DNA of 64,000 bases from assembly GCF_009931655.1 (NCBI RefSeq), contig NZ_CP047984.1, forward strand, positions 4,729,001-4,793,000, read 5' to 3'. Shown here one piece after another: positions 34,581-43,828 of this stretch (position 1 is the stretch's first letter; each line of letters begins with the position of its first letter). The notes beneath the pieces are model-generated. The model was not told where the DNA came from. It saw only the letters and a program-made list of their open reading frames with translations, and searched no databases. The stretch is from Pontibacter russatus (GTDB taxonomy: Bacteria > Bacteroidota > Bacteroidia > Cytophagales > Hymenobacteraceae). Both the position numbers and the translations under genes were made by a program.

Positions 34581-34938
34581 GCGCAAAGTTCCTGCGCCGC
34601 TGTCGTCACAGTGGCACCTTTCATTAAAAATTTACAAGCATACACTTTCTTAAGCTGTAGGCCCGCCTCTGGTAAAGAGTGCCAAAGGTTCATTCTGTTT
34701 GCTGTACCGATCGCTTCTCCCGTTGGGCGAGCCGCGCCCGGGGGCGAATCATAGTCAGCCTGGGAGTACTCTCGCTATTGCGTCCCGAATTTCTTTACAA
34801 GTAACCGGTTTGGGTTTCCCTATATGGAGCCGGGCAGCGAAGAAAGTGAAACCGGGTGGCTGGCGACCTGGCTTATGGGCTTGGCTGAGACAGCCGGGAA
34901 GTGGTGTGTCCTTTTCATCCATCTCAAAACTAACAATC
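34581..34938 (+). other. Long, probably structured leader of the TonB receptor gene
   Basis: No gene is seen. Just after the Cys-rich frame, GCGCA and TGCGC pair around a short loop (34581-34597). Further on there are GC-rich blocks that can pair (GGGCG with CGCCC near 34726-34741, and CCGGG with CCCGG near 34836-34900). The frame of the receptor is open through part of this region but lacks a credible start or signal peptide. An attenuator or other RNA switch would fit the length and the leader frame, but I could not match it to a known riboswitch. Confidence 0.4.
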
Positions 34939-37800
34939 ATGAAAAACATTATTCTATACTTATACCTGGGGCTCCTGCCTCTTATTGGCTTCTCTCAGGA
35001 GAGCAACATCATCGAAGTCACGGGCCAGGTGGTGGACCAGGACTCCAAAGAGCCCCTGCCGGGAACTAGCGTATATATAAAAGGCTCCGTCACGGGCACG
35101 GTCTCCGATGTCAACGGCGACTTTGTGCTCCGAACGAAACTGAGATTTCCCTTCACCGTCGTATTTTCATCTATTGGCTTTCAGCCACAGGAAGTGGAGG
35201 TGCAGCGTATCGGCTCCCGGCTCAACATTGCGCTGGTGACGCAGACGATGCTCGGGAAGGAGGTGGTTATCTCCGCCTCGCGCATGGAGGAAAGCCAGCT
35301 TCGCTCTCCCGTGGCCATCGAGAAACTGGATATCAGGGCCATCCGGGAAACGCCGGCGCCCAGCTTCTACGACGCGCTGGAGAACGTGAAGGGCGTGCAG
35401 ATGACCACCTCCAGCCTCACCTTCAAGGTGTCGAACACCCGTGGCTTCAACATCCCCAACAATTTCCGGTTCATGCAGCTGGTGGACGGCGTGGACATGC
35501 AGGCCGCCACGCTCGGAGTACCACTCGGCAACGCTATCGGGCCAACGGAGCTGGACATCGCCAGCGTGGAGATAACCCCGGGGGCTGCCTCCGCGCTATA
35601 TGGGATGAACGCCATCAACGGCATGGCCAACCTGATTACCAAGAGCCCCTTCCTGTACCAGGGGCTCAGCCTTTACCAAAAGACGGGTGTGAACCATGTG
35701 GACGGCAAAGACCACAGCCCAAGCCTGCTGACCGAGACGGCCGTGCGCTATGCCAGGGCTTTCAAAGACAAGTGGGCCTTCAAAGTGAACGCAAGCTATA
35801 TGCGCGGCACCGACTGGCGCGCCAACTCTGCCACCGACCAGAACCCCAATAACCTGAACACGGCTAACCCCGCCTTTCCTGCACTGGCCGGAGACAACAA
35901 CCCCGCTTCAGATGCCTGGAACAGGTACGGCGACGAGAACAACAACGCCGTCACCATCAGCGGGGTGCAGTACGGTGGCAAAAGCCAGTCCTTCCTGGTC
36001 CGCAGGACGGGCTATTGGGAGCGCGACCTGGTAAGCCCCACCGTGGACAATCTTAAGTTTGATGCAGCGCTGCACTACCGCCTGAATGAGAAGGCGGAGC
36101 TGTCGTACGGCTACCGGGTAGGCAGGATGGACGGGGTGTTCCAGCGCGGCAACAAAATTCAGCTGGACAATGTGGTAGTGCAGAACCACAGGCTGGAGCT
36201 CAAAGGCGATGACTTCTTCGTGCGATCCTACGTCTCTATCGAGAACACCGGCGACTCCTACAACGTGAAGCCCCTGGCCGACAACCTGCAGATTAGCAGC
36301 AGCGGCACCAACAGCGCGTGGGGAGCCATATATAAATCGGCGCTGCAGGCGGAACTGGACCACGACGCCGACCTGGCCACCGCCATGCAGCGGGCGAGGC
36401 TGGCCGCAGACAAGGGACGGGTAGAGCCGGGCACGGCTGCCTTCAATGCCCTGAAGAACACCATCACGGAGATTAACAACTGGGACCACGGGGCTGTGAT
36501 TCCGGGTGCCCCGGCCACAGGGGGAGCGTGGCTCTCGCAGCGAAGCCGCCTCTACCACACCGACGCACAGTGGGACTCTAAAGACAGGATAAGGTTCGCT
36601 AACCTGCTGCTGGGGGTGGATGCACGCGTATATGAGGTCATTCCGGACGGCAACAACTTTGTTGATTTCTCGAGACCGCTGCATGCACGGACACTGCCCG
36701 GCGGCGACAATGTGTATTACAAGAAGTTCGGCGCCTTCGGCCAGCTTACCAGAGCCTTCTTCGGGGAAAAACTGAAACTGTACGGCTCCCTGCGCCTGGA
36801 CTACAACCCCGAATTCGACCCGAAGCTCAACCCCCGGGTTGCTGCTGTCTACACGCTGGCGGAGCACCATAATTTCAGGGCCTCCTTTCAGAATGGATTC
36901 CGGTTCCCGTCGCTGTTTGAGGCGCTGTCATATGTCAACAACGGTAATGTGCGCAGAGTGGGCGGGCTGGCCTATATAAACGAGGGCCTGGGCTACCTCG
37001 ACAATTCCTACACGCTCGCATCCGTGAACGCCTTCAACGCGGCCGTGAACCAGGATGTGACAGATGGTTTGACAGCGGAACAGGCGGCACGGAACAACAG
37101 GAGCCTGCTTGCCAAAACCGACCTGGCCGCCACCGAGCCGGAGCGCATTAACTCCTTCGAGGTAGGTTACAGGAGCGTGCTGCTCAATAACTCGCTGGTG
37201 ATAGACGCAGACGCCTATGTAAACGAGTATGCCGGTTTTCTGGGGCAGGTGGAGGTGGCCGTGCCTTTATCGGGAGAGGTTGGCACCGATGCCGGTGTGC
37301 TGGACATGCTGGCAGCGAACCGTGCCCGGCAAACCAGGTACCGGGTATATACCAACGCCAAAAACAACTACCGCAACTATGGCTCGTCGCTGGGCCTCAC
37401 GTACAACTTCTTCAGCAGGTTCACGCTGGCGGGCAATGTCAACTACAACAACATCAGGGCGAACGCAGGGCAGGATATTTTCGTGACCGGCTTCAATACG
37501 CCAAAGTGGGCAGCAAACCTTTCCTTTGGAAACCGCGAGGTGCTGAATAACCTCGGCTTCAACCTTGTGTGGCGCTGGCAGGATGCCTTCCTGTGGGAGA
37601 GCCCGCTGGCTAACGGCAAAGTGCCCGCCTACCATACCGTGGATGCCCAGGCCACGCTGAAAGTGCCTTCCTTGAACGCAACCGTAAAGGTGGGAGGCGC
37701 CAACATCTTCAACAATAGGTACATCCAGTATGCGGCAGGACCGACCATCGGGGCGCTCTACTATGCGGCCGTTACCTTCGACGGATTATTGGCCAGGTGA
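34939..37800 (+). CDS. TonB-dependent outer-membrane receptor
   Basis: A 953-residue protein with a signal peptide (MKNIILYLYLGLLPLIGFSQ), a carboxypeptidase-regulatory-like domain (about 25-105: VTGQVVDQDSKEPLPGTSVYIKG), a plug (about 115-240: VVISASRMEESQLRS and ITPGAASALYGMNAINGMANLI) and a 22-strand barrel to the end. Such receptors import substrates through the outer membrane using TonB energy. There is no SusD partner, so a small compound is likelier than a polysaccharide. The frame extends upstream to 34699, but only the ATG at 34939 gives a signal peptide. Substrate unknown; neighbours suggest a sulfur compound or oxyanion. Confidence 0.93.
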   Translation: MKNIILYLYLGLLPLIGFSQESNIIEVTGQVVDQDSKEPLPGTSVYIKGSVTGTVSDVNGDFVLRTKLRFPFTVVFSSIGFQPQEVEVQRIGSRLNIALVTQTMLGKEVVISASRMEESQLRSPVAIEKLDIRAIRETPAPSFYDALENVKGVQMTTSSLTFKVSNTRGFNIPNNFRFMQLVDGVDMQAATLGVPLGNAIGPTELDIASVEITPGAASALYGMNAINGMANLITKSPFLYQGLSLYQKTGVNHVDGKDHSPSLLTETAVRYARAFKDKWAFKVNASYMRGTDWRANSATDQNPNNLNTANPAFPALAGDNNPASDAWNRYGDENNNAVTISGVQYGGKSQSFLVRRTGYWERDLVSPTVDNLKFDAALHYRLNEKAELSYGYRVGRMDGVFQRGNKIQLDNVVVQNHRLELKGDDFFVRSYVSIENTGDSYNVKPLADNLQISSSGTNSAWGAIYKSALQAELDHDADLATAMQRARLAADKGRVEPGTAAFNALKNTITEINNWDHGAVIPGAPATGGAWLSQRSRLYHTDAQWDSKDRIRFANLLLGVDARVYEVIPDGNNFVDFSRPLHARTLPGGDNVYYKKFGAFGQLTRAFFGEKLKLYGSLRLDYNPEFDPKLNPRVAAVYTLAEHHNFRASFQNGFRFPSLFEALSYVNNGNVRRVGGLAYINEGLGYLDNSYTLASVNAFNAAVNQDVTDGLTAEQAARNNRSLLAKTDLAATEPERINSFEVGYRSVLLNNSLVIDADAYVNEYAGFLGQVEVAVPLSGEVGTDAGVLDMLAANRARQTRYRVYTNAKNNYRNYGSSLGLTYNFFSRFTLAGNVNYNNIRANAGQDIFVTGFNTPKWAANLSFGNREVLNNLGFNLVWRWQDAFLWESPLANGKVPAYHTVDAQATLKVPSLNATVKVGGANIFNNRYIQYAAGPTIGALYYAAVTFDGLLAR

Positions 37801-37934
37801 TACTCCGCAGAAACAGTACGGCCGCCTTTTACGCTGCTAAGATCACTGCGTTAAGGGCGGCCAGGCTGCGCGGCTGTAACCGGAGAAGCAAAGGCAAGAC
37901 AGGAAGAATGCACCATCACCCATAGATTTTATAT

Positions 37935-38804
37935 ATGAAAGTACTTCTTATACCCATTGCTGCCCTGGCATTGGCTGCAGCTATACTGCTGTACACAACA
38001 GGCTATTATCTGACCCTGCTAGCCGCTGTGCCAGCTGCAGTAACCGACCAACTAAGCTCAGAGCTTTTCCTGTATATGCTGGCTGGCTTTGTGGCGCAGA
38101 TGATAGACGGGGCCTTGGGCATGGCATACGGCCTTAGCTCCACCACCTTTTTGCTGGCTATGGGCGTTCCGGCCGCCGCCGCCAGTGCCAGTGTCCATAC
38201 CTCAGAGATCTTCACTAGCGGTGTATCGGGTCTGATGCACCTCAGGTTCGGTAACGTGAACAGGAAGCTGTTCCAAACGCTGCTGCTGCCGGGTGTCATC
38301 GGAGCTGTGCTGGGGGCTTATATACTCTCGTCGCTGGAGCATTATGACTACATCATAAAGCCAGTCGTTGCCTCCTACACCATGGTGTTAGGGGTACTCA
38401 TCATCCGGAAGGCCTACCAGCTCCGGAAGAAAGGGGCAGAGATGAAGAATGTGGCCCCCTTGGCTATTTTCGGCGGTTTTATGGATTCTATCGGCGGCGG
38501 TGGCTGGGGCCCAATCGTGTCGTCCACGCTGATGGCCCGCGGCCATTGCCCCCGCTTTACCATTGGCTCTGTGAACCTGACCGAGTTCTTTGTGGCGCTG
38601 GCTTCCTCGATCACTTTTTTCACCATGATCGGACTGGTGCACTGGCAAATTATTCTGGGCTTGATTCTGGGAGGTGTCTTCGCGGCTCCTGTGGCTGCCT
38701 CTCTGACGAGGCGCCTCCCTGTCAAAACCATCAAGCTGATCGTTGGCGCAGTGGTTATCCTTATCAGCCTGAGAACAATTGGCACGGCATTATGCGCCCT
38801 TTAA
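37935..38804 (+). CDS. TauE/SafE-family (TSUP) membrane exporter
   Basis: A 289-residue protein with about eight membrane segments in two repeats: FVAQMIDGALGMAYGLSSTTFLL (about 53-75) and FGGFMDSIGGGGWGPIVSSTLM (about 175-196), the two half-signatures of the family. Members carry sulfite, sulfonates or related anions across the inner membrane. It follows the TonB receptor by 134 bp on the same strand and may be cotranscribed. The ATG lies in TATATATG, as do many starts in this window. Confidence 0.9.
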   Translation: MKVLLIPIAALALAAAILLYTTGYYLTLLAAVPAAVTDQLSSELFLYMLAGFVAQMIDGALGMAYGLSSTTFLLAMGVPAAAASASVHTSEIFTSGVSGLMHLRFGNVNRKLFQTLLLPGVIGAVLGAYILSSLEHYDYIIKPVVASYTMVLGVLIIRKAYQLRKKGAEMKNVAPLAIFGGFMDSIGGGGWGPIVSSTLMARGHCPRFTIGSVNLTEFFVALASSITFFTMIGLVHWQIILGLILGGVFAAPVAASLTRRLPVKTIKLIVGAVVILISLRTIGTALCAL

Positions 38805-39153
38805 CAGTGTAGCAGGAGCAAGAGGGCAGTTAGAGCAGAAAGTGGGAGGCACTCTCTTGCTGGAGCGATTTTCAATATGAAGCCACCAAATAGTGTCGGC
38901 AGCACGACACAGCACCCCGATAATCGGGCCTGCCATATATTATATTTAATGGTTGTTCAGAATATTGGCGCCTCCCCTTCGCCATCGTTTACAGGGGCGG
39001 CACTCTCAGAGCTGCCAGGGTATACATGGCACATGGGCGCTTTGTCATTGGCCAGCTTAAGGGGTGCCATCCGTTTTCCGGTCTGCAGGCGTATTAAGGC
39101 AAGAAAGCAGAGAAGAGTTACTGCTGGCTTATCCGGAGATAAAAAGCATTTGA
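38805..39153. other. Intergenic region, no gene seen
   Basis: This 349-bp stretch between the TauE/SafE gene and the convergent Rrf2 gene holds no credible gene. An open frame on the plus strand (from 38877) has no family features and runs into the antisense of the Rrf2 gene. A short dyad (GTGTCGGCAGCACGACAC, about 38893-38910) is the only structure noted. Confidence 0.5.
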
Positions 39154-39603
39154 TTAGCTCTGTTCGTGCTCCTGTGCTTCCACCAGGCTTGCAATTGTTT
39201 CCAGGCTGTTCAGGAAAGTATTGTCCAGTATTTGAGCGGTGGCGTCACGCACCTTCTTCATCACGATTCGAATTTCACAGGAGGCCTCATCTTTGCATTC
39301 GTCGCACTTCCGGTAATAGAGATGACTCACGCAGGGGATGGGAGCCAAGGGGCCGTCTATCATTCTGATAATATTCCCAACGGATATTTCAGAGGGGCTT
39401 TTAGCTAAGGAATAACCGCCGTTCTTGCCCCTGACACTATGTAAGATACCATTCGTCTTCAAGTCTACCAGGATGGCCTCCAGGAATTTGCGGGGAATGC
39501 GCTCTTCCCCGGCAATGTCGGAAATAACAATAAGCCCTTTATCCTGATTTTTTGTAAGGTAAAGCATGGCTTTCAATGCATATTTCGCTTTTTTAGACAG
39601 CAT
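39154..39603 (-). CDS. Rrf2-family transcription regulator with Cys cluster
   Basis: A 149-residue winged-helix regulator. MLSKKAKYALKAMLYL and IPRKFLEAILVDLKTNGILHSVRGKNGGYSLAK are the standard Rrf2 DNA-binding part. Cys 91, 100, 103 and 109 (PCVSHLYYRKC, DECKDEASC) could hold an Fe-S cluster as in IscR or NsrR. Rrf2 proteins often answer to Fe-S status, nitric oxide or cysteine supply (CymR). It is divergent from the ChrB-AraC gene, 285 bp away, and points towards the TauE/SafE gene. Control of either neighbour is inference. Confidence 0.9.
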   Translation of the reverse strand: MLSKKAKYALKAMLYLTKNQDKGLIVISDIAGEERIPRKFLEAILVDLKTNGILHSVRGKNGGYSLAKSPSEISVGNIIRMIDGPLAPIPCVSHLYYRKCDECKDEASCEIRIVMKKVRDATAQILDNTFLNSLETIASLVEAQEHEQS

Positions 39604-39855
39604 ACAGGTGTGAAGATGTATATGATAGTTGATTCGAACAGGAGGGATGCCAACAGTAAAGACTCTATCCTGTTGCCGGTCTGTTTCAATAACTTAATAT
39701 CTTTTTAAATGATTCACTGCGTCAGAAGCTGGCTGGCAGACACCGGATACTTTTTTTCCGCTGGGAACCGTACATATTGCTCAGACGCCAAAGATAGAAA
39801 AGCCGCCAGGGGGCTGCAAGGCAGGAGCGACCTGAGGAGCATATTTTCGGGAATA

Positions 39856-39871
39856 ATACCTCATAAGGTAT
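39856..39871. promoter_or_regulatory. Dyad operator candidate upstream of chrB-like gene
   Basis: ATACCT (39856-39861) and AGGTAT (39866-39871) form a perfect 6-bp inverted repeat with spacer CATA. It lies 18 bases before the ATG of the ChrB-AraC gene, within the gap that separates it from the divergent Rrf2 gene. Either protein could bind it; a dimeric Rrf2 site would have this size. No second copy was found near chrA. Confidence 0.45.
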
Positions 39872-39888
39872 AAAATTACAGCGGGCAT

Positions 39889-40746
39889 ATGAACTGGATC
39901 ACACGAGAGCGCCCTAAGGTGGATAGAATAGCCTGTCCGTGGCTTATCAGGAGATTTATAGACAAAGAGGCTGTTTTTTTCTTTGTGCCCTACCAGCAGG
40001 TAGTGGAAAAGGCAAAAGAACTGGACGCAACCCCGTTTGATATACCGGAGGCCGAGCTTACCCACTACAACGACCGCTGCACGTTTGATTGTTTTCTGGA
40101 GAATTACCAGCTGACAGATCGCGCCTTGCTCGTGATGGCGCCCATTATCCGGGGAGCGGACACCGACGATCACAGCCTAACGGCCCAATCGGCCGGTTTG
40201 TGGGCGATCTCGGCCGGATTAGCAGCCAATATAAATGATGACCAGGATTTGCTGGACAAGGGGATGCTTGTTTACGACGCCTTGTATACCTGGGCTAAGC
40301 ACCTGCAGGGAGTAAAGCACCTGCAGCAGCCGTCTGAAAACCTGTTCCTCCAGGTGTTCAATAAATATATGCAGGAACAGAAAGAGAAGAAGATACCGGC
40401 ATGGGCACAGGGACTGAAAGAGATTATACAAGACCAGATCGATACCAACCTCAGTATCAGCCTTAAGGAGATAGCTGAAGGACTGCAGATGCACCCTGCC
40501 TATGTATCCCGGGAGTTCTCCAGGTATTTTGATAACATGTCGTACGGAGAGTATATCCGGAAACTGCGCATCGAGAAGGCCCTGCACCTGCTCCACGCTT
40601 CATCCCATTCTCTCTCAGAGATTGCTTACCTCACCGGCTTCTCTGATCAAAGCCATTTTACCCGCATTTTCAGGAAGTATACTGGCCAGAGCCCTTCTGG
40701 CTATAAAAAAAGCCTGGCAAAAGGTAAAAAGGATTCCAAAGGTTAA
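39889..40746 (+). CDS. ChrB-type chromate sensor fused to AraC DNA-binding domain
   Basis: A 285-residue protein. Residues 1-150 match the C-terminal ChrB domain of chromate-resistance regulators: MNWITRERPKVDRIACPWLIRRFID, ATPFDIPEAELTHYNDRCTFDCFLE, and MAPIIRGADTDDH. Residues about 180-280 are an AraC-type double helix-turn-helix (LKEIAEGLQMHPAYVSREFSR and LSEIAYLTGFSDQSHFTRIFRKYTGQSP). The fusion would link oxyanion sensing directly to transcription. It ends 60 bp before chrA on the same strand, so it probably controls and is cotranscribed with chrA. Confidence 0.88.
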   Translation: MNWITRERPKVDRIACPWLIRRFIDKEAVFFFVPYQQVVEKAKELDATPFDIPEAELTHYNDRCTFDCFLENYQLTDRALLVMAPIIRGADTDDHSLTAQSAGLWAISAGLAANINDDQDLLDKGMLVYDALYTWAKHLQGVKHLQQPSENLFLQVFNKYMQEQKEKKIPAWAQGLKEIIQDQIDTNLSISLKEIAEGLQMHPAYVSREFSRYFDNMSYGEYIRKLRIEKALHLLHASSHSLSEIAYLTGFSDQSHFTRIFRKYTGQSPSGYKKSLAKGKKDSKG

Positions 40747-40806
40747 GCACATGCTATTTTAGGGAGTAAAGCAGGGCTATAATTGCTCAACTAAATTTCT
40801 GCAATA

Positions 40807-42192
40807 ATGATAAAACCTGTTGGAGACAGCGGCACCATGCAAAGCCAAACTGTTCAGAAGAAAGATGCCAACCCTTCGCCGCCCGTAAAACCGGCCTTTA
40901 GGGAAGCCCTGCTGTTCTGGCTGAAACTGGGTTTCATCAGCTTCGGAGGGCCTGCCGGGCAGATTGCCATCATGCATGAGTTTGTGGTGGATAAAAAAAG
41001 GTGGGTTTCAGACGCGAAATTTCTGCATGCCCTCAACTACTGCATGCTGCTGCCGGGGCCGGAGGCGCAGCAACTGGCCACCTATATCGGCTGGCTGTTG
41101 CACGGCGTGCGGGGAGGGCTGGTTGCAGGCATTCTGTTTGTGCTGCCCTCGGTGTTTATTCTGCTGGGCCTGAGCATGGCCTACGTCAGCTACGGCACCA
41201 TTCCGTGGGTGGCGGCCTTGTTTTACGGACTGAAGCCTGCGGTCGTGGCGATTGTGCTGCTGGCGCTTTTCAAAATCGGTAAAAAGTCGCTGGTGAGCGG
41301 TCTGCATTATATACTGGCGCTGGCAAGTTTCTGCGCCATCTTTTTCTTTGATGTTCCATTCCCCTATATCATCCTGGCCGCTATGCTGGCGGCGCTGCTG
41401 GCGCGCAAAATACTTCCTCGTCTTTTCAGTGAGCGGAAAGAGAGCGCTGCATCTGCCGCCGGGGAGCAGCAGGCATACTATGTGCATGCCACAAGCCAGG
41501 TGAGTCACGCAGCCCTGCGCCCCGGCAAAATTATAGTGCGAGGGTTGGTGGTGCTGTTCCTTTGGCTGGTGCCTTATGCGCTGTTCTATATGATGAGCCA
41601 GGAGTTCGGCTTCTGGAAAAACCTGTCGCTCTTTTTTACAAAGGCGGCGCTGGTAACATTTGGGGGCGCATATGCCGTGCTGCCGTATGTGGCGCAGGTG
41701 GCGGTCGAAAACTTAAACTGGCTCACCCGGCTCCAGATGATCGACGGGCTGTCGCTGGGGGAAACCACACCTGGGCCCCTGATCATGGTCCTGGTGTTTG
41801 TGGGTTTCATGGCGGGGTATAACCACTATGGCGGTTCGCTGCTGATGGGCGCTTTGGGACTCTTCACCACTACTTTCTTTACCTTCCTGCCCTGCTTCCT
41901 CTTCATACTGGTAGGTGCCCCGCTTATTGAGCGCACCCAGGGTGACGTGCGGGTAAAGTCGGTGCTGGGGGTTGTCACGGCGGCCGTGGTGGGGGTAATC
42001 CTGAACCTGGCAGTGTATTTCGGCAGGGCCGTCATTGTGGGGCAGGGGCAGGGAATAGACTGGCTGGCGCTCGTCTGGATTGCCGTGTCTTTCGTGGCGA
42101 TGCACCGTTTCAAGGTCGGGATGATAGCCTGGATAGCCATCAGTGCCGGAGCAGGCTTGTTGCATTACCTGTTGCAAAACCACCTGTTGTAG
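40807..42192 (+). CDS. chrA: Chromate transporter, long-chain (two-domain)
   Basis: A 461-residue inner-membrane protein with about 12 segments in two homologous halves. The first half has FWLKLGFISFGGPAGQIAIMH and LNYCMLLPGPEAQQLATYIGW; the second has FFTKAALVTFGGAYAVLPYVAQ and MIDGLSLGETTPGPLIMVLVFVG. These are the paired CHR signatures of ChrA, which exports chromate (and is competed by sulfate). A second ATG ten codons in is also possible as start. It follows the ChrB-AraC gene. Confidence 0.93.
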   Translation: MIKPVGDSGTMQSQTVQKKDANPSPPVKPAFREALLFWLKLGFISFGGPAGQIAIMHEFVVDKKRWVSDAKFLHALNYCMLLPGPEAQQLATYIGWLLHGVRGGLVAGILFVLPSVFILLGLSMAYVSYGTIPWVAALFYGLKPAVVAIVLLALFKIGKKSLVSGLHYILALASFCAIFFFDVPFPYIILAAMLAALLARKILPRLFSERKESAASAAGEQQAYYVHATSQVSHAALRPGKIIVRGLVVLFLWLVPYALFYMMSQEFGFWKNLSLFFTKAALVTFGGAYAVLPYVAQVAVENLNWLTRLQMIDGLSLGETTPGPLIMVLVFVGFMAGYNHYGGSLLMGALGLFTTTFFTFLPCFLFILVGAPLIERTQGDVRVKSVLGVVTAAVVGVILNLAVYFGRAVIVGQGQGIDWLALVWIAVSFVAMHRFKVGMIAWIAISAGAGLLHYLLQNHLL

Positions 42193-42416
42193 TTCCCGTG
42201 CTATATATGCCAGACTCCGAAGTCTGATAACCTTGCTATATATGACAAAAGGCTTTCACAACTGCTGCTGAGCGGGCTATATATAAATCGCCTCGTATGC
42301 CTTTCCCGAAGCGCTGGAGCCAAGAGGCAAAGTGGTTGAAGCTACAGAAACCGGTTGGCAGCGGGTTTCATTTCAGCGAACGGTATGGCAGGAACCTATG
42401 CATAGCCTAACTGAAG

Positions 42417-42975
42417 CTAGCTGACCAACCGCCGTTTCAGGTGATATATGGCACGGAGGTGGTGGTTGAAGTGGTCCTGCAGGAAGGTGAGGGTCTGGGA
42501 AATGGTGAGGGGCCTGCGTTGGGGTGCCTGAACAGGCACTTGTCCAGGTGCTGCGGGGGGATATCACTCAGCACGTCTTCCAGCCTGAAGCGGATATCGT
42601 CCCACTCCTGGCGCAGCGCCGGCAGCGCGGCCCGGCACGTCGGCCACCACGGGGGGCTTAGTACCGCTTTCCTGAATGCAGCGCGAGTTTGAGCAGCAAC
42701 GACCTGATAGGGTGGGAGAGGGCAACGGGCCGGAGATTATCCTGTTGCGCCAGTTTATGCTGTACGTACTGCATCGCCTTCTTGGCTACGAGCAGTGAAT
42801 GGGCGATGTGCTGGGCGATAGACCATTTGCCTCCCGCCTGCGGGGTATTCAGCAAGTCATCATCGACACCCTCCAACTCGTTTAGGAGGCAGGTACTTTG
42901 TCTCCGGTTAGTGATTGATAAGCCGAACGGATCGTGACGCCTCTGTACCCATGCGCCCGGGATTGGAAACCTCAT
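42417..42975 (-). pseudogene. DinB-like protein gene with two frameshifts
   Basis: Three frames must be joined to recover one protein: from the ATG at 42973-42975 through GGKWSIAQHIAHSLLVAKKAM to about 42665; then WDDIRFRLEDVLSDIPPQHLDKCLF; then LTFLQDHFNHHLRAIYHLKRRLVS to the stop at 42417. The product resembles the DinB/DUF1569-like four-helix metal-binding family. Two single-base shifts (near 42665 and 42510) mean it is not expressed as one protein, unless these are assembly errors. Confidence 0.7.
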
Positions 42976-43120
42976 GTTAAATCTAATATATGGACAGATG
43001 ATTTCAAAAAGCGAACCCCGCACGTAAAATCCTATCGGAGGTGAGGCAGATTTAGATGCGGCCCGGCTTTTACGGCTGCGCAATTGTGCCGAACTTGCCC
43101 CTGACTTAAACTATGCGCTC

Positions 43121-43828
43121 ATGAAAAACGATCCCATGGGAGCCGCCATGCTCGATTACCTGAACGGCGATGCCGATGCCGGGGTGGTGGTGATCAGCAG
43201 TCTGACAGAGGATGATGTGATGCCGGCTTATTACCTGTTCAGGGATGTGGCGGAGATGCCCGAACTGGAACTGCTGGCGCTGGAGGCTTGCCGTGGCAAC
43301 ACACTGGACGTGGGGGCCGGGGCGGGTAGCCACAGCCTGGCGCTGCAGGAGCAGGGCAAGGAGGTGACAGCCGTCGATTTCTCCGCAGGGGCGGCCGAGG
43401 TGATGCGGCGGCGGGGCGTGCGGCAGGTGCTGCACCAGGATGTGCTGGAACTGAAAAACGGTCAGTACGACACGCTCCTGCTGCTGATGAACGGCATCGG
43501 CATCGCGGGCAACCTGATGGGGCTTGTCCGCTTCCTGAAGCACCTCAGAACGCTACTGAAGCCAGGTGGCCAGATTTTGCTGGAGTCTTCGGATATTTTA
43601 TATATGTATGAAGACGAGGACGGCTCGGTGCTCCTCGACCTGAACGCAGGCTATTATGGCGAGGTGAAATACAATATGACCTACAAAGACCACGAGACCG
43701 GCTGGTTCAACTGGCTTTTTATCGATGCCGCCATCCTGGAGGACTATGCCGTGGAAGAGGGTTTTGAGTTTGAACTGCTGTATGAGGGCGAGCACGGCAA
43801 TTACCTGGCGCGCCTCTGGCTTTCATAG
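43121..43828 (+). CDS. Class I SAM-dependent methyltransferase
   Basis: A 235-residue Rossmann-fold methyltransferase. LDVGAGAGSHSLALQEQGKEVTAVDFS (about 62-88) is the SAM-binding motif I with the acidic end of strand 2; DTLLLLMNGIG and LLKPGGQILLESSDI are motifs II-III. The N-terminus (ML DYLNGDADAGVVVISSLTEDDVMPAYYLFR) resembles Bacteroidetes methyltransferases of unknown target. It stands alone on the plus strand. The substrate cannot be named. Confidence 0.85.
   Translation: MKNDPMGAAMLDYLNGDADAGVVVISSLTEDDVMPAYYLFRDVAEMPELELLALEACRGNTLDVGAGAGSHSLALQEQGKEVTAVDFSAGAAEVMRRRGVRQVLHQDVLELKNGQYDTLLLLMNGIGIAGNLMGLVRFLKHLRTLLKPGGQILLESSDILYMYEDEDGSVLLDLNAGYYGEVKYNMTYKDHETGWFNWLFIDAAILEDYAVEEGFEFELLYEGEHGNYLARLWLS

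Noticed and set aside
34860-34920. GGCTGAGA word suggesting a TPP riboswitch
   Set aside because: The other conserved TPP parts (ACCTGA region and GATAATGCCAGCG-type arm) are absent downstream.
34699-34938. Upstream extension of the TonB receptor frame by 80 codons
   Set aside because: The extension has no signal peptide, begins at a non-ATG codon and reads like noncoding GC-rich RNA; the ATG at 34939 starts a clear signal peptide.
37820-37862. GGCCGCC/GGCGGCC dyad after the TonB receptor as a terminator
   Set aside because: It has a 29-base loop and no T run, so transcription may well continue into the TauE/SafE gene.
39270-39320. GATTCGAAT-type word suggesting a tRNA T-arm
   Set aside because: It lies within the Rrf2 coding region, and no acceptor or anticodon stem can be built around it.
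38877-39368. Plus-strand open frame between the TauE/SafE and Rrf2 genes
   Set aside because: No family features, unusual composition, and it runs through the antisense of the Rrf2 gene.
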